Shown here: in pieces, positions 61,510-64,000 of the stretch
How the letters are laid out: every line of letters starts with the position of its first letter
How positions within the stretch are numbered: the first letter of the stretch is position 1
Source of the DNA: Aeromicrobium sp. 9AM
Lineage (GTDB): Bacteria > Actinomycetota > Actinomycetes > Propionibacteriales > Nocardioidaceae
Assembly: GCF_902506105.1 (NCBI RefSeq)
Contig: NZ_LR733304.1
Span: 1,450,334-1,514,333, forward strand
Direction: 5' to 3'
DNA length: 64,000 bases
Translations under genes and position numbers: made by a program
Notes under the pieces: generated by a model
The model's input: the letters and a program-made list of their open reading frames with translations, nothing else
Databases searched by the model: none
Told to the model about the DNA's origin: nothing

Positions 61510-61998
61510 TCAGGCGATCCGCGTCCGGTGGTCGTCGGCGCGGCCGTGGAGCGGGCACGGCTGTCGCGGCGCTCGGGGACACAGCACCCATAGGTCGGAC
61601 GCAGTCGCGCAGTAGAGACGCCAAGGCGATGCACCGGAGACTTCCTCTGTGGTCAGGACGCTCCCGCCTCGTTCCACGGGTCCCGGGTAGACCTCGAGGG
61701 CACCGACGAGGTCGTCATTCGGGACCTCCCGCGCCGCAGTGGCCGCATACAAGGCTCGCCCGTGGTAGGGCGGGACTGTGGAGTCGAAGACGACCAGACT
61801 GACCTCCGACTGCACTGAGAGGTTGCGTGAGTGACGGGCGTCCATGCTCGACATCCAGTAGAAGTCACGTAGTCCGTCGGCCGCGAAGTACACCGGCGTG
61901 ATCCAGGGCCGGCCGTGGCGGTCGACTGTACCCAGGGTCAGGTACGCATTCCCGTCGATGAGCGCCTGCGCATGCGCAGTGAGGTCGTCAGACTCCAC
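61510..61998 (-). CDS. Pyridoxamine 5'-phosphate oxidase-fold protein
   Basis: A 162-aa split-barrel protein: ALIDGNAYLTLGTVDRHGRPWITPVYFAAD is the FMN/F420-binding barrel N-terminus, followed by FYWMSSMDARHSRNL and a variable C-terminus ending in a His/Arg-rich tail. The group includes FMN- or F420-dependent reductases. GTG 61998 has GAGG six bases upstream and overlaps the end of the previous gene by 11 bases; ATG 62010 is an alternative. Cofactor and substrate unknown. Confidence 0.8.
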   Translation of the reverse strand: MESDDLTAHAQALIDGNAYLTLGTVDRHGRPWITPVYFAADGLRDFYWMSSMDARHSRNLSVQSEVSLVVFDSTVPPYHGRALYAATAAREVPNDDLVGALEVYPGPVERGGSVLTTEEVSGASPWRLYCATASDLWVLCPRAPRQPCPLHGRADDHRTRIA

Positions 61999-62572
61999 GG
62001 CGCACCTCATAGCGCAGGTGCAGGACACGGTCACCCTGGATCACCACCGCAGGGTTCTCCAAGAGGTGCTGGTCGTCCATTGGCCCGAAGTAGCGCTTGC
62101 CCGAGCCGAACACGACCGGCACGACGTCCATCGCGACCTCGTCCACGAGGCCATGGGCGAGCGCCTGGCCGCCGACGTTGCCCGCGGCGACCGCAACGAT
62201 GCGATCCCCCGCCAACCCTTCCGCCCTGGCAATTGCCTCGGGGATGCTGTCGACGAAGTGGTAGGACGCTTCGGGGTGCCAGCCCTCCGGCTTGGGACGG
62301 TGCGACACCACGACCACGTGATCGCCAGTCGGCGGTTGCCCGTCCCAGCCATTCATCAGATCGAACAGGTGGCGGCCGATCACCATCGACCCAATGCCCG
62401 CCCACATCGGCCGGACGTAGTCGGCTGACTGCCGCGACACCTTGAAGGTGCCTCGATCGGTCAGCGGGATGTCGCCGTTGTCGTACCACTCGAAAAGCGG
62501 TCCGATGTCGTCATTGTCATCGGCGATGAATCCGTCGACGGAGACCACACTGTGCATTACGACCTTGCTCAT
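61988..62572 (-). CDS. Dihydrofolate reductase/RibD C-terminal-fold protein
   Basis: A 194-aa protein of the RibD_C/DHFR-like family: VVMHSVVSVDGFIADDNDD at the N-terminus, MVIGRHLFDLMNGWDG, VAVAAGNVGGQALAHGLVDEVAMDVVPVVFGSGKRYF. Such stand-alone proteins are common in actinobacteria and are usually not true folate enzymes. ATG 62572 has AGGAGGA upstream. It is divergent from the ArsR-type regulator, which could control it. Confidence 0.88.
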   Translation of the reverse strand: MSKVVMHSVVSVDGFIADDNDDIGPLFEWYDNGDIPLTDRGTFKVSRQSADYVRPMWAGIGSMVIGRHLFDLMNGWDGQPPTGDHVVVVSHRPKPEGWHPEASYHFVDSIPEAIARAEGLAGDRIVAVAAGNVGGQALAHGLVDEVAMDVVPVVFGSGKRYFGPMDDQHLLENPAVVIQGDRVLHLRYEVRRGV

Positions 62573-62660
62573 GACTCGTTCCTCCTGGGTTCGGGTGCTG
62601 ATGTCCCATTCCTACGACCGGGGTCGCGATTCACCCATTGATTCTGACTATTCTGAATCT

Positions 62661-63644
62661 ATGCCGTTCGACGACCGCCAGATTCGATTCCGGTTCGACC
62701 GTGATGACCTGCTCCGGACACGGTTCGCGATCTCACCCCTCATCGAGCTGGTGGGCGCGTCGTACGTCGTGAGGCAACCACGGCTTTTCCCCGAACACCG
62801 TCGGTGGGTCGAGTCGGCCCTGCCCCGTATCGCCGGTCTGGACCTGGACCTGCTCTTCGCGGCCAGCCCCCTCGGTCGCACGTCGTGGCCCAACTTCAAT
62901 GCTCCACCGCCGATCAGCCCGCATCCACTCATCGAGGACGAGCTGGTGAGGATCGGAGCCGCCGATCCGAGGGTCGTGCGAGCAGACGTCAGGCGCGCCT
63001 ACCCGGACGAGATGCCTCCGTCGGCGGCGCCGTTCGTCAACGACACGGCGACGGCCTTGGCCGAGCTTGTCGTGCAGCTGCGCTCGTTCTGGTACGCCGC
63101 GATCGACCCGTGGTGGGGACGGATGTCAGCATTCCTGGAGAGCGAGATCGCGGCGCGAGCACGTCGCCTCGTCGCCGTTGGGGGCGAGGCGGCCTTCGCA
63201 GATCTCGACCCGAGCACCACGTGGGACGGGCAGAGTCTGTCGCTCTCGCGGGTCAAGGTGGCACCACGCGACGTCGATCTCGACGGACGCGGCCTGCTGC
63301 TGATCCCGTCCGTTCTCGCGTTCGGCGTCTGGCCACGCATCGACGCTCCGTGGGACCCCGCACTCACGTATCAGCCGCCCGGCATCGGTGACCTGTGGTC
63401 GGCCGACGACGGCCGCCATGACAGCCTCGAGGAGCTCATCGGCCGGCGGCGGGCCACCCTCCTGCGATCTCTGGAGCGCCCCGCATCGACTCTGGCACTC
63501 GCGCGCCGTACGGGCTGGAGCCCGGGCGGTGTGAGCACGCATCTCAGCGTGCTGCGCAGCACAGGTCTCGTGGTGCGCAGGCGCGACGGCCGGGAGGTGA
63601 TCTACTCGCGGACGGCAACGGGTGACGCCATCTGCCGCGGATGA
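62661..63644 (+). CDS. ArsR-type winged-helix regulator with N-terminal DUF5937-like domain
   Basis: A 327-aa regulator with the DNA-binding domain at the C-terminus: LLRSLERPASTLALARRTGWSPGGVSTHLSVLRSTGLVVRRRDGREVIYSRT (about 265-318). The N-terminal two thirds (FAISPLIELVGASYVV, FWYAAIDPWWGRMSAFLESE, LLLIPSVLAFG) match DUF5937, expected to sense a ligand. ATG 62661 is 6 bases after TATTCT (62649-62654). It faces the DHFR-like gene across 88 bases, a usual layout for a repressor and its target. Confidence 0.87.
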   Translation: MPFDDRQIRFRFDRDDLLRTRFAISPLIELVGASYVVRQPRLFPEHRRWVESALPRIAGLDLDLLFAASPLGRTSWPNFNAPPPISPHPLIEDELVRIGAADPRVVRADVRRAYPDEMPPSAAPFVNDTATALAELVVQLRSFWYAAIDPWWGRMSAFLESEIAARARRLVAVGGEAAFADLDPSTTWDGQSLSLSRVKVAPRDVDLDGRGLLLIPSVLAFGVWPRIDAPWDPALTYQPPGIGDLWSADDGRHDSLEELIGRRRATLLRSLERPASTLALARRTGWSPGGVSTHLSVLRSTGLVVRRRDGREVIYSRTATGDAICRG

Positions 63645-63681
63645 CGCGGCGGAGCCGCTCTCACCAAGGCGACCGGGCAGC

Positions 63682-64000
63682 TCAGGTGTGCTGGGCGGCG
63701 ATGAACTGCGCGATCCGGCTCAGCAGGTCGTGCGGCACCGGCCGGTCGTACATGAGCTTGACCGTGTCCTTGTCGGAGCGCAGGGGCGCGATCTCCGCCT
63801 CGAGGTCGGCGTCCGCGACCGGGACCGGATAGAGGCCGATGTGCTTGCTCCAGCCGGCGTAGTGCACGAGGTAGCGGTCGCCCACCATGACGCACGGCAT
63901 CTGGTAGCGGATCGTCTCGCCTGATCCCGGCACGGCGTCCCTGATCGTCGCGCGTAGGTCCTCGAGGATCGCCTGCACCTCGGCCGGGAAGGAGGCGATG
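63682..64000 (-). CDS. DUF1801/YdhG-like protein, 5' end outside window
   Basis: C-terminal 105 residues of a small protein matching DUF1801: SFPAEVQAILEDLRATIRDAVPGSGETIRYQMPCVMVGD, then HYAGWSKHIGLYPVP. The reading frame runs to the right edge with FPAEV before the first possible internal start, so the true start lies beyond 64000. The family fold is an iron-chaperone frataxin-like domain; function unknown. It is convergent with the ArsR-type gene. Confidence 0.83.
   Translation of the reverse strand, partial: IASFPAEVQAILEDLRATIRDAVPGSGETIRYQMPCVMVGDRYLVHYAGWSKHIGLYPVPVADADLEAEIAPLRSDKDTVKLMYDRPVPHDLLSRIAQFIAAQHT

Noticed and set aside
1..64000. Prophage, insertion sequence, integron, CRISPR array, tRNA or rRNA genes
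   Set aside because: No transposase, integrase or phage gene, no regularly spaced repeats, and no tRNA or rRNA sequence was seen; gene order is that of a conserved actinobacterial core region.

Overview
The window is core chromosome from a high-G+C Gram-positive bacterium. Codon use is strongly GC-biased. Gene content points to an actinobacterium, most likely Nocardioidaceae (Aeromicrobium- or Nocardioides-like); the family placement is inference. Several blocks follow an order I remember from the Mycobacterium tuberculosis Rv2149c to Rv2205c stretch: division cluster, metF/idsA/pknL, aroG, plsC, fadD-type ligase, NlpC/P60, DEDD-GIY nuclease, trpD, ctaE-qcrCAB, ctaC, adoK, erpA, glycerate kinase. 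There is no sign of a prophage, insertion sequence, CRISPR array, rRNA or tRNA.

Region 1 (1-15.9 kb, minus strand) is a complete division and cell-wall (dcw) cluster read leftward: mraZ, a 42-aa membrane ORF, rsmH, ftsL, ftsI, murE, murF, mraY, murD, ftsW, murG, murC, ftsQ, ftsZ and a partial pgeF. Most junctions are 4-bp ATGA/GTGA overlaps. A four-copy MraZ operator precedes mraZ, a very long hairpin follows it, and a 12-bp dyad lies upstream of ftsZ.

Region 2 (16-33 kb) holds a DUF3040 protein, a methyltransferase, an isoprenoid-type pair (FAD oxidoreductase, polyprenyl synthase), metF, a barnase/barstar pair, a PASTA Ser/Thr kinase, EamA and CMD proteins, class II DAHP synthase, a PPi-type phosphofructokinase, an acyltransferase, an esterase and two tandem ROK sugar kinases.

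Region 3 (33-41.5 kb) has a SRPBCC protein, a long-chain acyl-CoA ligase, a HEATH-motif metallopeptidase, a NlpC/P60 hydrolase under a c-di-AMP (ydaO) riboswitch, a DEDD exonuclease/GIY-YIG fusion, trpD and a receiver-like protein.

Region 4 (41.9-50.5 kb) carries the respiratory supercomplex genes ctaE-qcrCAB on the plus strand and ctaC-ctaD-ctaF on the minus strand, separated by an L,D-transpeptidase lipoprotein.

Region 5 (50.6-64 kb) has adenosine kinase, an A-type Fe-S carrier, glycerate kinase, an aspartate-aminotransferase-type enzyme, a PspA/HtpX/PspAB envelope-stress set, gcvT, leucyl aminopeptidase, a beta-lactamase-fold enzyme, two small oxidoreductase-fold proteins, an ArsR-type regulator and a DUF1801 protein cut by the window end.

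A recurring signal is a TANNNT hexamer 6-7 bases before the start codon in about 20 operon-leading genes. This is the layout expected for leaderless transcription, and it was used to settle several start codons.
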